A stretch of 43,795 bases of DNA from an uncultured Bacteroidales bacterium (GTDB lineage Bacteria; Bacteroidota; Bacteroidia; Bacteroidales; Paludibacteraceae). The DNA lies in NCBI GenBank assembly GCA_902798965.1, contig CADBYS010000027.1, positions 1 through 43,795 of the forward strand, in the 5' to 3' direction. The notes below the pieces were generated by a model that was given only the letters and a program-made list of their open reading frames with translations, ran no database searches and was not told the DNA's origin. The position numbers were made by a program, and so were the translations under genes. Positions 1 to 7,266 of this stretch are shown here, in pieces (the first letter of the stretch is position 1; the number at the start of each line of letters is the position of its first letter).

Positions 1-127
1 GATAGCGACACGGTTCCGTCAATGGGCCACGCAGCGCTTGCAGGAGTACATCATCAAAGGCTTCACGATGGATGATGAACGGCTGAAACGGCTCGGAGGT
101 GGTAACTACTGGAGAAGAGCCGCATAA
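1..127 (+). pseudogene. RhuM-family protein, truncated remnant (5' end outside window)
   Basis: Reading from base 2 gives 41 codons ending in TAA at 125-127. The residues FRQWATQRLQEYIIKGF followed by MDDERLK and GGGNYW match the middle of the Virulence_RhuM / RhuM-like family as I know it. In intact members GGGNYW continues with a KELLxRIRxIR segment and a long C-terminal domain. Here the frame ends four residues after the Trp, and no matching segment follows in the other frames. I infer a frameshifted or deleted remnant. RhuM-like genes often sit beside restriction-modification or mobile genes, so this may be the edge of an accessory region left of the window. The start cannot be seen. Confidence 0.6.
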
Positions 128-172
128 TCTGATGTAGTTTTGGAGAATAGTAGTGAATTTAATAGAAGAAAT

Positions 173-1429
173 ATGAAAATAACATTGATTGCGGGGGCCA
201 GACCGAATTTTATGAAGGTGGCACCGATTATTAAGGCGATTAAGGCGTTTAATGAAGGGTTACAGGTTACGGGTGACGGGTTACGGGATGCTAACAAGCG
301 GATCGAGTATCGCTTGGTGCATACGGGACAGCACTATGACAAGAACATGAGTGACACGTTCTTTGAGGAGTTGGGCATTCCGGCTCCGGACGTGAACCTC
401 GGTTGCGGTGGAGGAAGTCAAGCTGAACAAACGGCTGCTATCATGGTGGCGTTTGAGAAAGAACTGATGGAACATCCGACAGATATCGTGCTGGTTGTAG
501 GCGATGTGACAAGCACCATGGCTTGCTCGATTGTGGCGAAGAAACTGAACACCAAAGTGTGCCATGTGGAGGCAGGAATACGCAGTTGGGACCTGACGAT
601 GCCGGAGGAGATCAACCGGATGGTGACGGACTCGTTGGCCGATTATATGTTTACCACGAGTGAGGTGGCGAATCGAAACTTGATTCGGCAGGGAGCCGTT
701 TTGATGAATGATGGAATGAGCGAGGCAAAGCCTCTCAATGATAGAATGATGCTCGAAGATAAGTATGCGTATGAACGGGTTCCACAACGCGTTTGGCATG
801 TGGGGAATGTGATGATTGATACGCTGTTGGCGAATAGGGCGCGGTTCAGGAAGCCTGATGTGTGGGACGAGTTGGGACTGAAGGACAGGGAGTTTATCGT
901 GATGACAATGCACCGTCCGGCTAATGTGGACGAGGAGAACCATCTGCGTGCGATGATGGAGCAGATAATTGACAATGTGCATGGTCTGCCGGTGATTTTC
1001 CCGATTCATCCGCGTACTGCGAAGCTGTTCTACGGACTCTGGGGGTCGGGTGCTCCCGACAGAGCGGAAAGCCATGCGGGTGACGAGTTGGCCAAACGCT
1101 TCCCGAGCTTGCATATCGTCGAGCCGATGGGGTACCTGGAGTTTAACTATCTGGTGGAACGCGCGAAGGCTGTGGTGACGGATAGCGGTGGTATCACCGA
1201 AGAGACAACCGTCATGGGTGTGCCTTGTATCACGCTGCGCGACAATACCGAACGGCCGGAGACGTGTACGGTGGGAACGAATGAACTGATCGGCACGAAT
1301 CCTGCAGCTATCAAACCGGCATTGGACAAGTTGTTTGCGGGAGAGTGGAAGAAAGGTGCGATTCCGGAACTGTGGGATGGACATACGGCTGAGCGAATCA
1401 TAGCGATTCTCTCAGCATTGGAGATTTAA
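173..1429 (+). CDS. wecB: UDP-N-acetylglucosamine 2-epimerase (non-hydrolysing)
   Basis: This 418-residue cytoplasmic enzyme interconverts UDP-GlcNAc and UDP-ManNAc, supplying ManNAc-type sugars for surface polysaccharide. The start at 173 (MKITLIAGARPNFMK) is preceded by a purine-rich AGAAGAA; an in-frame ATG at 140 only adds residues without family match. Visible motifs are the N-terminal GARPNFMKVAPI, HTGQHYDKNMSDTFF, the central GDVTSTMACSIVAKKL and HVEAGIRSWD, the PEEINRMVTD stretch, MTMHRPANVD and the nucleotide-binding TDSGGITEETTVMGVP. Length is close to the family norm of about 375-430. It is followed convergently by the GSCFA gene, with only 44 nt between. Neighbouring polysaccharide genes, if any, would lie left of the window. 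Confidence 0.95.
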   Translation: MKITLIAGARPNFMKVAPIIKAIKAFNEGLQVTGDGLRDANKRIEYRLVHTGQHYDKNMSDTFFEELGIPAPDVNLGCGGGSQAEQTAAIMVAFEKELMEHPTDIVLVVGDVTSTMACSIVAKKLNTKVCHVEAGIRSWDLTMPEEINRMVTDSLADYMFTTSEVANRNLIRQGAVLMNDGMSEAKPLNDRMMLEDKYAYERVPQRVWHVGNVMIDTLLANRARFRKPDVWDELGLKDREFIVMTMHRPANVDEENHLRAMMEQIIDNVHGLPVIFPIHPRTAKLFYGLWGSGAPDRAESHAGDELAKRFPSLHIVEPMGYLEFNYLVERAKAVVTDSGGITEETTVMGVPCITLRDNTERPETCTVGTNELIGTNPAAIKPALDKLFAGEWKKGAIPELWDGHTAERIIAILSALEI

Positions 1430-1473
1430 GATCGTAGATTTGTCATTGTACCATCGGGTTGCATGAGGTATTG

Positions 1474-2304
1474 CTATTCGTGCAAAGGTCGATGGTTGTT
1501 GCGCAAGTAAATCTTGTAGTTGCGGTGGAGCTGCTCGAGGGTCGCGGGTGACATGTAGGTGTCGCAGAGGCGTTGCCAGATGTACTCGACGGCTGTGGCG
1601 GAGGGATGCAATAGATCATCGGCATAGAAGCGGTAGTCGCGTAGTTCGTCGAGCACAATCTCGTATGCGGGGAAGTAACTGATCTGCTTGGGGTACTCGG
1701 TTTGCAGTTGCTCGATAGCGAGCAGGAGGATGGCTTTGCTGAGTTGGTTGGCGTGCATACCGTCGCGCTGATGGCGTATGGGGCTGACGGTGAACACCCA
1801 GTGTTTGTCGGGGTTGCTGTGGATGATAGGTCGCCATGCAGCAAGGATATCCTCAACAGACAATCGGCTGCGGGTGAACTCGGCTTCGGGGAGTTTGTGG
1901 CAGTTTGCCACTACCTGGCCGTTGCGGTAATAGACGTACGCTGTGCCGAAAGTGATGAAGACGGTATCGGCTTGGGCGAAAGCCTGATGCAGCACGGAGA
2001 GCGACTGCACGCAGTCGCGCAGCACCTTGTCGGCATCGGTGCCGGAGAAGGAGCCGTGGTGCGACATGGAGTGGTAGAGCCCGTCATGCTCGATCAGCTC
2101 GACGCGCATCGAGCCGTTGAGTGCCTGAGCTAAGCTCAGCGGGTTGTAGAGCACACCGGTAGGGTTGGAAAGACTATGCATGCCGTGCTGCTGCATCTTT
2201 TGGCCGATACTGTCGGTGAAACATGAGCCGACAAGCAGGATGCGGGTGTCGGGAGTCAACTGACGGGGGCTTTTCGTGATGGATATTTCAGTGAAGAGTT
2301 TCAT
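1474..2304 (-). CDS. GSCFA domain-containing protein
   Basis: A 276-residue protein of the GSCFA family (SGNH-hydrolase-like fold), common in Bacteroidetes and of unproven function. It carries the naming motif LLVGSCFTDSIGQKM near the N-terminus, NPTGVLYNPLS, TFGTAYVY, the CHKLPEAEF segment with LSVEDIL, and VSPIRHQRDG with ANQLSKA. No signal peptide is evident. Two consecutive ATGs at 2307 and 2304 are possible starts; MKLFTEISI matches the family start. The 27 nt between the upstream DUF5103 stop and these ATGs consist almost wholly of a 7-nt repeat, so no normal Shine-Dalgarno exists. The two genes form a pair on the minus strand. Confidence 0.85.
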   Translation of the reverse strand: MKLFTEISITKSPRQLTPDTRILLVGSCFTDSIGQKMQQHGMHSLSNPTGVLYNPLSLAQALNGSMRVELIEHDGLYHSMSHHGSFSGTDADKVLRDCVQSLSVLHQAFAQADTVFITFGTAYVYYRNGQVVANCHKLPEAEFTRSRLSVEDILAAWRPIIHSNPDKHWVFTVSPIRHQRDGMHANQLSKAILLLAIEQLQTEYPKQISYFPAYEIVLDELRDYRFYADDLLHPSATAVEYIWQRLCDTYMSPATLEQLHRNYKIYLRNNHRPLHE

Positions 2305-2310
2305 CATATA

Positions 2311-2331
2311 GTAGAAAGTCAAAAGTCGAAA
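2311..2331. repeat. Heptamer repeat at GSCFA translation start
   Basis: Three tandem 7-nt units (minus-strand reading TTTCGAC, TTTTGAC, TTTCTAC) fill the gap between the DUF5103 stop and the GSCFA start. The same heptamer occurs at 26188-26261 before yitT. Confidence 0.75.
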
Positions 2332-2334
2332 GCA

Positions 2335-3624
2335 TTACGGTGTGAGGCGACGGATGCCGACAAGTTGCTCGTAGCGCGCGCCAAAGGGGCGATAATAGAC
2401 GTAGATCGTATATTCGTTGCGCGTCTCCCAATGCGAACCTTCCGTGCGCAGGAGCGTGGCTATGGTAGCGCCTTTGGGCAGGAACCAATACTGGTAGTCG
2501 TACGCGCCTTGCTTGACGGGAGTGGTGAGGTAGTAACACTTGTGCTCTGCATCATAATCCATCCGGTTGCGCAGGGTGAACTTGTTGCCGAACAGATCGC
2601 CGCCGACATATACCGCTCCGTCGAAGAAGGGTTTGTCGGCCAGGAGCACCCAATGTACCCACATATACTCGGCTTCCGTTTCAGGATCTTGTACGCGTTC
2701 GGCATTCACGCGGTATTGTCCGTTGACATCAAACTCATGGGAGTAGGGCTTGTTGGCTCGCAGTTCGTCGGTATTGAGCAGCGCGTGGTAATCGCCCATC
2801 TCATATACAATGCGATCGATACCCGTACCGGCATAGTAGGCAGAATAAGCATCGAAATGGCGGTACTCATCCCCTCCCTCGAAGATGAGCGGTGCGGCAT
2901 GTTGCCAGCGCAGCGCCTTGCCGTCCACAAACGATGGTGTGGGAGCAACAACCATGTTATCCGTTCGCCCGTTCTGCTGCACGACGATAAAGTAATCCTC
3001 GCGGATATTTGTGCTGCCGCCGTCGGTAACAACTTCAATCTCGAGTTGCTGGTAGCGTCCGCTTATCTCCTTGTCGGTGGATGAGAGTACCTTACCTTCC
3101 ACGCGCACGCGTTTCTCGCACACGAAGAGAGGAATACGCGCAATCGTTTGCTCCGGGTCGCCATCCTGATAGATGGACAGCTCGTAGCGACCACTGATCG
3201 TAAGCTGCATATCCTCGTTGGGGAAGAGGAATCGATAATGGGTATAGGACTGCTGCGTATTGAGCGAAGGCATATAGTCGGTTATGTCGCGCGTAGTGAA
3301 GCCGTGCAGATACTCGACGGAAGCGAGGTTGTCGGGCTTGCCCATAGCATCGCAATGACGCACGGTATAGGTATATTGCTTGAAGTCCTGGCTCATCTCG
3401 TCGAAGCTGATCTCCAGCAAGTGCCCCTCGGTGTCACCTTCCGCACCGAGAGGAGAAGTGCCGTCAATAAAGAGGATAGGCCGTTCCGGCATTTTGTACG
3501 GTTCGAGCGTCTCGGCATCCACATACTGCACGCGCAGCGTACGGATCTCGCCAAACGCCTTGCGGGTACCCGCGCACCACAGCACGCAGAACAGGAGGAT
3601 GACTATGTAGCGGTTTTTATGCAT
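2335..3624 (-). CDS. DUF5103 protein, type IX secretion plug-like
   Basis: A 429-residue exported protein. The start at 3624 gives MHKNRYIVILLFCVLWCAG, a signal peptide; the longer frame from 3708 adds sequence lying in the promoter. The mature part begins with IRTLRVQYVDAETLEPYKMPERPIL and has PERPILFIDG, QYTYTVRHCDA, YLHGFTTRDITDYMPS and YTHYRFLFPNEDMQ, all typical of DUF5103, whose first domain corresponds to the T9SS plug family. These proteins are thought to associate with the type IX secretion translocon or outer-membrane assembly in Bacteroidetes. The C-terminal half (beta-rich, with GDLFGNKFTLRNRM and YDYQYWF) also matches. Its leader holds a 7-bp hairpin at 3626-3646. Confidence 0.85.
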   Translation of the reverse strand: MHKNRYIVILLFCVLWCAGTRKAFGEIRTLRVQYVDAETLEPYKMPERPILFIDGTSPLGAEGDTEGHLLEISFDEMSQDFKQYTYTVRHCDAMGKPDNLASVEYLHGFTTRDITDYMPSLNTQQSYTHYRFLFPNEDMQLTISGRYELSIYQDGDPEQTIARIPLFVCEKRVRVEGKVLSSTDKEISGRYQQLEIEVVTDGGSTNIREDYFIVVQQNGRTDNMVVAPTPSFVDGKALRWQHAAPLIFEGGDEYRHFDAYSAYYAGTGIDRIVYEMGDYHALLNTDELRANKPYSHEFDVNGQYRVNAERVQDPETEAEYMWVHWVLLADKPFFDGAVYVGGDLFGNKFTLRNRMDYDAEHKCYYLTTPVKQGAYDYQYWFLPKGATIATLLRTEGSHWETRNEYTIYVYYRPFGARYEQLVGIRRLTP

Positions 3625-3625
3625 A

Positions 3626-3646
3626 ACTATGCTCGTTTTGCATAGT
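3626..3646 (-). other. Leader hairpin of the DUF5103 gene
   Basis: ACTATGC and GCATAGT are perfect 7-bp arms with a 7-nt loop, ending one base before the ATG at 3624 (ATG occupies 3622-3624). In the transcript this could hide the start codon. Function is inferred only from position. Confidence 0.4.
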
Positions 3647-3673
3647 GGAGATACAAAAATTATTCCAAAAATG

Positions 3674-3709
3674 CAAAAGATAGAAAAAAAATGTAAAATA
3701 ATTTGCAAA
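3674..3709 (-). promoter_or_regulatory. Probable promoter of the DUF5103-GSCFA pair
   Basis: On the minus strand TTTG (3706-3709) is followed after 23 nt by TATCTTTTG (3674-3682), one base longer than the TAnnTTTG consensus. The TTTG lies in the palindrome ATTTGCAAAT (3701-3710), which also supplies the -33 box of the tRNA promoter on the other strand. Confidence 0.45.
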
Positions 3710-3733
3710 TGTTATCTTTTTGTTGTATCTTTG
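3702..3733 (+). promoter_or_regulatory. Promoter of tRNA-Thr
   Basis: TTTG at 3702-3705 and TATCTTTG at 3726-3733 are separated by 20 nt, a full match to the Bacteroidetes TTTG/TAnnTTTG promoter. It lies about 35 nt upstream of the mature tRNA. Confidence 0.75.
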
Positions 3734-3766
3734 CAGTCGCTTTTGGTGAAAATGCTGAACGCGACC

Positions 3767-3838
3767 GCCACTTTGGCTCAGAGGTAGAGCAACGCATTCG
3801 TAATGCGTGGGTCCCCAGTTCGAATCTGGGAAGTGGCT
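3767..3838 (+). tRNA. tRNA-Thr (anticodon CGT)
   Basis: The acceptor stem GCCACTT pairs with AAGTGGC (3831-3837), followed by discriminator T. The D arm has GCTC/GAGC. The anticodon stem is ACGCA/TGCGT with loop TTCGTAA, so the anticodon at 3799-3801 is CGT, reading ACG (Thr). The T arm is CCCAG-TTCGAAT-CTGGG. The 3' CCA is not encoded. A hairpin terminator follows directly. Confidence 0.96.
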
Positions 3839-3840
3839 CG

Positions 3841-3870
3841 AAAGGATTGTTGCAAAACAATCCTTTTTTT
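3841..3870 (+). terminator. Intrinsic terminator after tRNA-Thr
   Basis: A perfect 11-bp stem (AAAGGATTGTT with AACAATCCTTT) and GCAA tetraloop, continuing into a run of seven T (3864-3870). Confidence 0.85.
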
Positions 3871-3930
3871 GTGTTTCGATATGTTGTTTTTGCTAATAAT
3901 CGAAAAAAAATGCATTTTTATCTTAAAAAA

Positions 3931-3963
3931 TTTGCATATTCCGTTTTTTTTTTTGTATCTTTG
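3931..3963 (+). promoter_or_regulatory. Promoter of the GH3/HAD pair
   Basis: TTTG at 3931-3934 and TATCTTTG at 3956-3963 with a 21-nt spacer that includes a long T run. Transcription would begin about 14 nt before the ATG at 3984, giving a very short leader. Confidence 0.7.
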
Positions 3964-3983
3964 TACGCAATTTTGTTTTGCTT

Positions 3984-5936
3984 ATGAAACAGACACCCAC
4001 GTACGAGGATAATCAGGGCAATAAACTGCCTTATCCATGGCTGATCAATGCCATGTTATGGCTTGTAGGCGGCAGTCAGACGTTACGTCTGAAGGTTAAG
4101 AGCCGCCATCCGCGTCAAGCTGCCGAAAACACGCTTCGACACATTCTGTATCTGGCGAAAGACACCGTATATGGCAAGGAGCATCACTTTGATACGATCC
4201 TGCACGCGACGTCAACGTCAGATTTCTTTTTGCTATACCAGCAGTTTGTGCCTGTGAATCAGAGCTTTGAGACGCTGCGTCCGTACATCGAGCGCCACAA
4301 GAACGGTGAGACGGATGTTCTGTTCCCGGGTAAGCCGGATATGTATGCCACAACCTCGGGTACAACCAGCGAACCGAAATGGGTTCCGATGACCCACAAG
4401 TACCTGAGGGATGTGTACGGCAAGATGTCGCACGTATGGACATGGAACTTCGTAAAGCACCGCAGTCGCATCTTCGGCGGACATATATTCCCGATAGTAG
4501 GCAAGGAGGTAGAGGGCTACGCACCCGACGGCACGTTGTTCGGCAGCGTGAGCGGTGTACTGGTGCGCGATATACCTCCTATCATCAAGAAGCATTATGT
4601 CGCTCCCGCAGCGGTGATGTCGATTCCCGACTACGGAGCACGCAACTATACGCTGATGCGCTTGGCCTTGCAGCACAGGGATGTGACGCTCTGGGCAACA
4701 GCCAACCCCTCGACCATCCTGGAGCTGATGCGTACCGTGGATGAGAATGCCGAGGAACTGATCAAGGATATAGCTCACGGCACATTGTCGGAGAACTTTG
4801 AGGTGCCCGAGGATATCCGCGAGACGCTCAAGCCGTACATCTTCAGCAAACCCGAACGTGCGCAGGAGCTAAAGCAGCTGCTGCAGGAGCATGGCAGGTT
4901 GCTACCCAAGGATTACTGGCCATGGCTGCAATACTTCTCCACCTGGAAGTGCGGCAACACGAAGATATACATGGATAAGTACATGGATGCCTTCAATTGG
5001 GACAAGACGTACTATCAGGAATTAGGTTACATAGCTACAGAGTGCCGCTTCGGTTTCTCGCTGGACGATACGAACGAGAGTGTGCTGTTCCCGCATTTCC
5101 ATTACTACGAGTTTGTGGCGGAAGAGGAGTTGGATAAGCCCAACAAACACTTCCTGCAGATCGACGAACTGGAGCTCGGCAAACGCTATTGCGCCTATGT
5201 GACAACCTACTCGGGCTTGTACCGCTACAATATGAATGACCTGGTAGAGGTGGGCGGATACTTCCGCAACACGCCTACTGTACATATGGTATCGAAGGTG
5301 AACGGTATAGTCTCGATGACCGGTGAGAAACTGTATGAACCGCAGTTCATCCAAGCTGTGCATGAAGCCGAGAAAGAGACGAAGATCAAGACGAAGTTCT
5401 TCGTGGGCTTCGCGGATGTGGAGCAGAGCTTGTATCACTTCTACTTCGAGTTTGTGAACGATGATATCCGTCAGGAGCAGGCAGACGGCTTTGCACGTGT
5501 AGTGGATGCCCACCTGCAAAAGATCAATATCGAGTACGAGGCCAAGCGTTCGTCGTTCCGTCTGCACGAACCGAAAGCACATATCCTGCAATCGAATGCG
5601 TACTCACGCTTCAAGACTGCTTGCTTGAAAGACGGTTTCCGCGATGGTCAGTTCAAGTTCAACCTGTTGATGCAAGATGAGTTGCGTCGCCGCAAGTTCT
5701 CGTTTATCGAGAAACTGCAAGAAGGTGAGCTCAGTAAGGCGATCATGGAGAAAGCCAACGAGTGGGATGAGCGCATCAAGGAGAACAGGGCTGAGCGCAC
5801 CAAACGTCGTGCAGCACGCCAGGAACGACGCGAGGAACGCAGCAAAGCCCGGGCTGCCCGCCGAACAAAGAAAGAGGATGCCCCCAAGCAGGAAACGCCC
5901 AAACAGGATACTCCCAAGCAGGAGAAGCAAGATTGA
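3984..5936 (+). CDS. GH3-family acyl-adenylating enzyme with basic C-terminal tail
   Basis: A 650-residue cytoplasmic protein of the GH3 (auxin-responsive promoter) branch of the adenylate-forming ANL superfamily. The ATP-binding signature TTSGTTSEPKWVP lies at about residues 123-135, followed by HKYLRDVY, the acidic-region YIATECRFGF, YEFV and the GLYRYNMNDLVEV motif. Plant members join amino acids to acyl acids; the substrate of bacterial members is not established. The family core ends near residue 595. It is followed by an Arg/Lys/Glu-rich tail and a three-fold pentapeptide repeat (PKQET, PKQDT, PKQEK) coded by a 15-nt repeat, probably disordered or helical. The ATG at 3984 is preferred over a TTG at 3978. 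A HAD phosphatase gene starts one base after the stop, so the two are cotranscribed. Confidence 0.9.
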   Translation: MKQTPTYEDNQGNKLPYPWLINAMLWLVGGSQTLRLKVKSRHPRQAAENTLRHILYLAKDTVYGKEHHFDTILHATSTSDFFLLYQQFVPVNQSFETLRPYIERHKNGETDVLFPGKPDMYATTSGTTSEPKWVPMTHKYLRDVYGKMSHVWTWNFVKHRSRIFGGHIFPIVGKEVEGYAPDGTLFGSVSGVLVRDIPPIIKKHYVAPAAVMSIPDYGARNYTLMRLALQHRDVTLWATANPSTILELMRTVDENAEELIKDIAHGTLSENFEVPEDIRETLKPYIFSKPERAQELKQLLQEHGRLLPKDYWPWLQYFSTWKCGNTKIYMDKYMDAFNWDKTYYQELGYIATECRFGFSLDDTNESVLFPHFHYYEFVAEEELDKPNKHFLQIDELELGKRYCAYVTTYSGLYRYNMNDLVEVGGYFRNTPTVHMVSKVNGIVSMTGEKLYEPQFIQAVHEAEKETKIKTKFFVGFADVEQSLYHFYFEFVNDDIRQEQADGFARVVDAHLQKINIEYEAKRSSFRLHEPKAHILQSNAYSRFKTACLKDGFRDGQFKFNLLMQDELRRRKFSFIEKLQEGELSKAIMEKANEWDERIKENRAERTKRRAARQERREERSKARAARRTKKEDAPKQETPKQDTPKQEKQD

Positions 5937-5937
5937 A

Positions 5938-6504
5938 ATGATGCATATTCCTGAAGATATAACGATGATCGTGCTGGACATGGACGGCACGATCTATCGT
6001 AAACCGAGGATGGTACGACATATGCTGCGCAAGCAATGGCGCCATCTGCCGTCGCTGATTGCGGAGCGCCGTTGGCGAATGAAACAGCGTAAGGCCTTGC
6101 GCGAACGTCGGGAGCTGCCATCTATGCCAGTGGATGAGCGCTGGTACAGCCAGAGTTATCTTCCTGCCATGGTGGATATCATCCGCAAGCACTATACGGC
6201 TGCAGAGTGGGTGCGTCCGCTGATTGCCGAATGCAAGCAGCGCGGCATAAAGGTGGTTGTCCTGTCGGATTACGAGGCTGTGGAAGATAAGCTTAAGGCA
6301 CTTGGCTTAGAGACCGAACTGTTCGATGCTATAGTGGCGAGCGGGGATCATGGCACAATTAAGCCCGATGTACGTTTGGGAACGATCCTTGCCGAAAAAT
6401 TACATGCCGCCATCAGTTGGCAGCATGTACTGTTCATAGGAGATCGGGACGACACCGAAGGCGAACTGGCGCGAGCATTAGGGGCGCAGTTCTTGAAAGT
6501 GTGA
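5938..6504 (+). CDS. HAD-superfamily hydrolase
   Basis: A 188-residue cytoplasmic phosphatase-like protein. Motif I is LDMDGT (Asp14 nucleophile and Asp16), motif II is VVLSDY, motif III is the Lys in GTIKPD, and motif IV is FIGDRDDTEG. Between motifs I and II is an Arg-rich helical cap-like segment. The start at 5938 (ATGATGCAT) lies one base after the GH3 stop, implying translational coupling; upstream codons in this frame belong to the GH3 gene. The substrate cannot be read from sequence. Its last 27 bases overlap the 3' end of kdsB on the opposite strand. Confidence 0.88.
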   Translation: MMHIPEDITMIVLDMDGTIYRKPRMVRHMLRKQWRHLPSLIAERRWRMKQRKALRERRELPSMPVDERWYSQSYLPAMVDIIRKHYTAAEWVRPLIAECKQRGIKVVVLSDYEAVEDKLKALGLETELFDAIVASGDHGTIKPDVRLGTILAEKLHAAISWQHVLFIGDRDDTEGELARALGAQFLKV

Positions 6505-7266
6505 GTTGGCTTTCCGGAGATCTTCGGGCGTATCGATGCCGATAGTGGCATGTGAGGTAATGGCTACACGAATTGTGTAGCCGTTTTCTATCCATCGTAG
6601 TTGCTCCAGGCTCTCGGCTTGCTCGAGTGGAGTAGGCGCCAGGGCGGCTATATTCCTTAATACGTGCGCGCGATATGCGTACATGCCTACGTGGCGATAG
6701 AAGGTGTGACGCGCGAGCCATTCTTGCTCAGGTATTCCGCGCAGATGCGGGATAATGTTGCGCGAGAAAAGCAAGGCGCGCATCGTACGATCCATCACTA
6801 CTTTCGGTGTGCTGGGGGTAGCCAAATCGTCCCAGGTGTCGGTTGTGGCGTACGGCCGTGCGAGCGTGGCTATATCGGTGTCGGGGCAGTCGAAGCACGC
6901 GCATAGTGCGCGTACCTGTTCGGGGGCAACAAACGGCTCATCGCCCTGGATATTCACCACTACAATATCGGATTCAGCCAAGCTTGGCTGAATCGCAGAT
7001 TGTTCGGCAAGCCACTTGTCGAGTGCCTCAAGGCAGCGATCCGTACCGCAACGATGGTCGGTGCGGGTCATCGCGGCTTTGCCGCCAAAGGCCTCGACGG
7101 CATCGTAGATACGTGCGTCGTCGGTGGCAACAAGCACATCGCTCAGTGCCTGAGTTACATGCTCGTACACATGTTGTATAACCGGCTTGCCGGCAAGCAT
7201 CGCCAGTGGCTTACCCGGAAAACGGGTGGAAGCATAGCGCGCGGGGATAATGGCTACGTATCTCAT
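6478..7266 (-). CDS. kdsB: 3-deoxy-manno-octulosonate cytidylyltransferase
   Basis: A 262-residue enzyme that activates Kdo as CMP-Kdo for lipopolysaccharide inner core. The N-terminus IIPARYASTRFPGKPLAM binds nucleotide; ATDDARI, MTRTDHRCGTDRC, IQGDEPFV and the HVGMYAYR segment are all present. Length is slightly above the usual 245-255 because an extra segment of about ten residues (around AIQPSLAESD) precedes the IQGDEP motif. That segment is coded by a perfect 24-bp palindrome at 6971-6994 resembling the REP elements of this window. The start overlaps the mfd stop by 4 bases, making it the last gene of the twelve-gene run. Confidence 0.95.
   Translation of the reverse strand: MRYVAIIPARYASTRFPGKPLAMLAGKPVIQHVYEHVTQALSDVLVATDDARIYDAVEAFGGKAAMTRTDHRCGTDRCLEALDKWLAEQSAIQPSLAESDIVVVNIQGDEPFVAPEQVRALCACFDCPDTDIATLARPYATTDTWDDLATPSTPKVVMDRTMRALLFSRNIIPHLRGIPEQEWLARHTFYRHVGMYAYRAHVLRNIAALAPTPLEQAESLEQLRWIENGYTIRVAITSHATIGIDTPEDLRKANSHFQELRP
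6971..6994. repeat. REP-like palindrome (type B) inside kdsB
   Basis: A perfect 24-bp palindrome with half-site GATTCAGCCAAG. Its core CAGCCAA-CTTGGCTG matches the type-B element upstream of gcvP and differs from the type-A REPs by paired changes in the stem. Confidence 0.6.

Noticed and set aside
281-1384. Long open frame (367 codons) on the minus strand opposite wecB
   Set aside because: It is the antisense shadow of a clear wecB; its composition (very rich in His and Arg) and lack of any motif show no coding selection.
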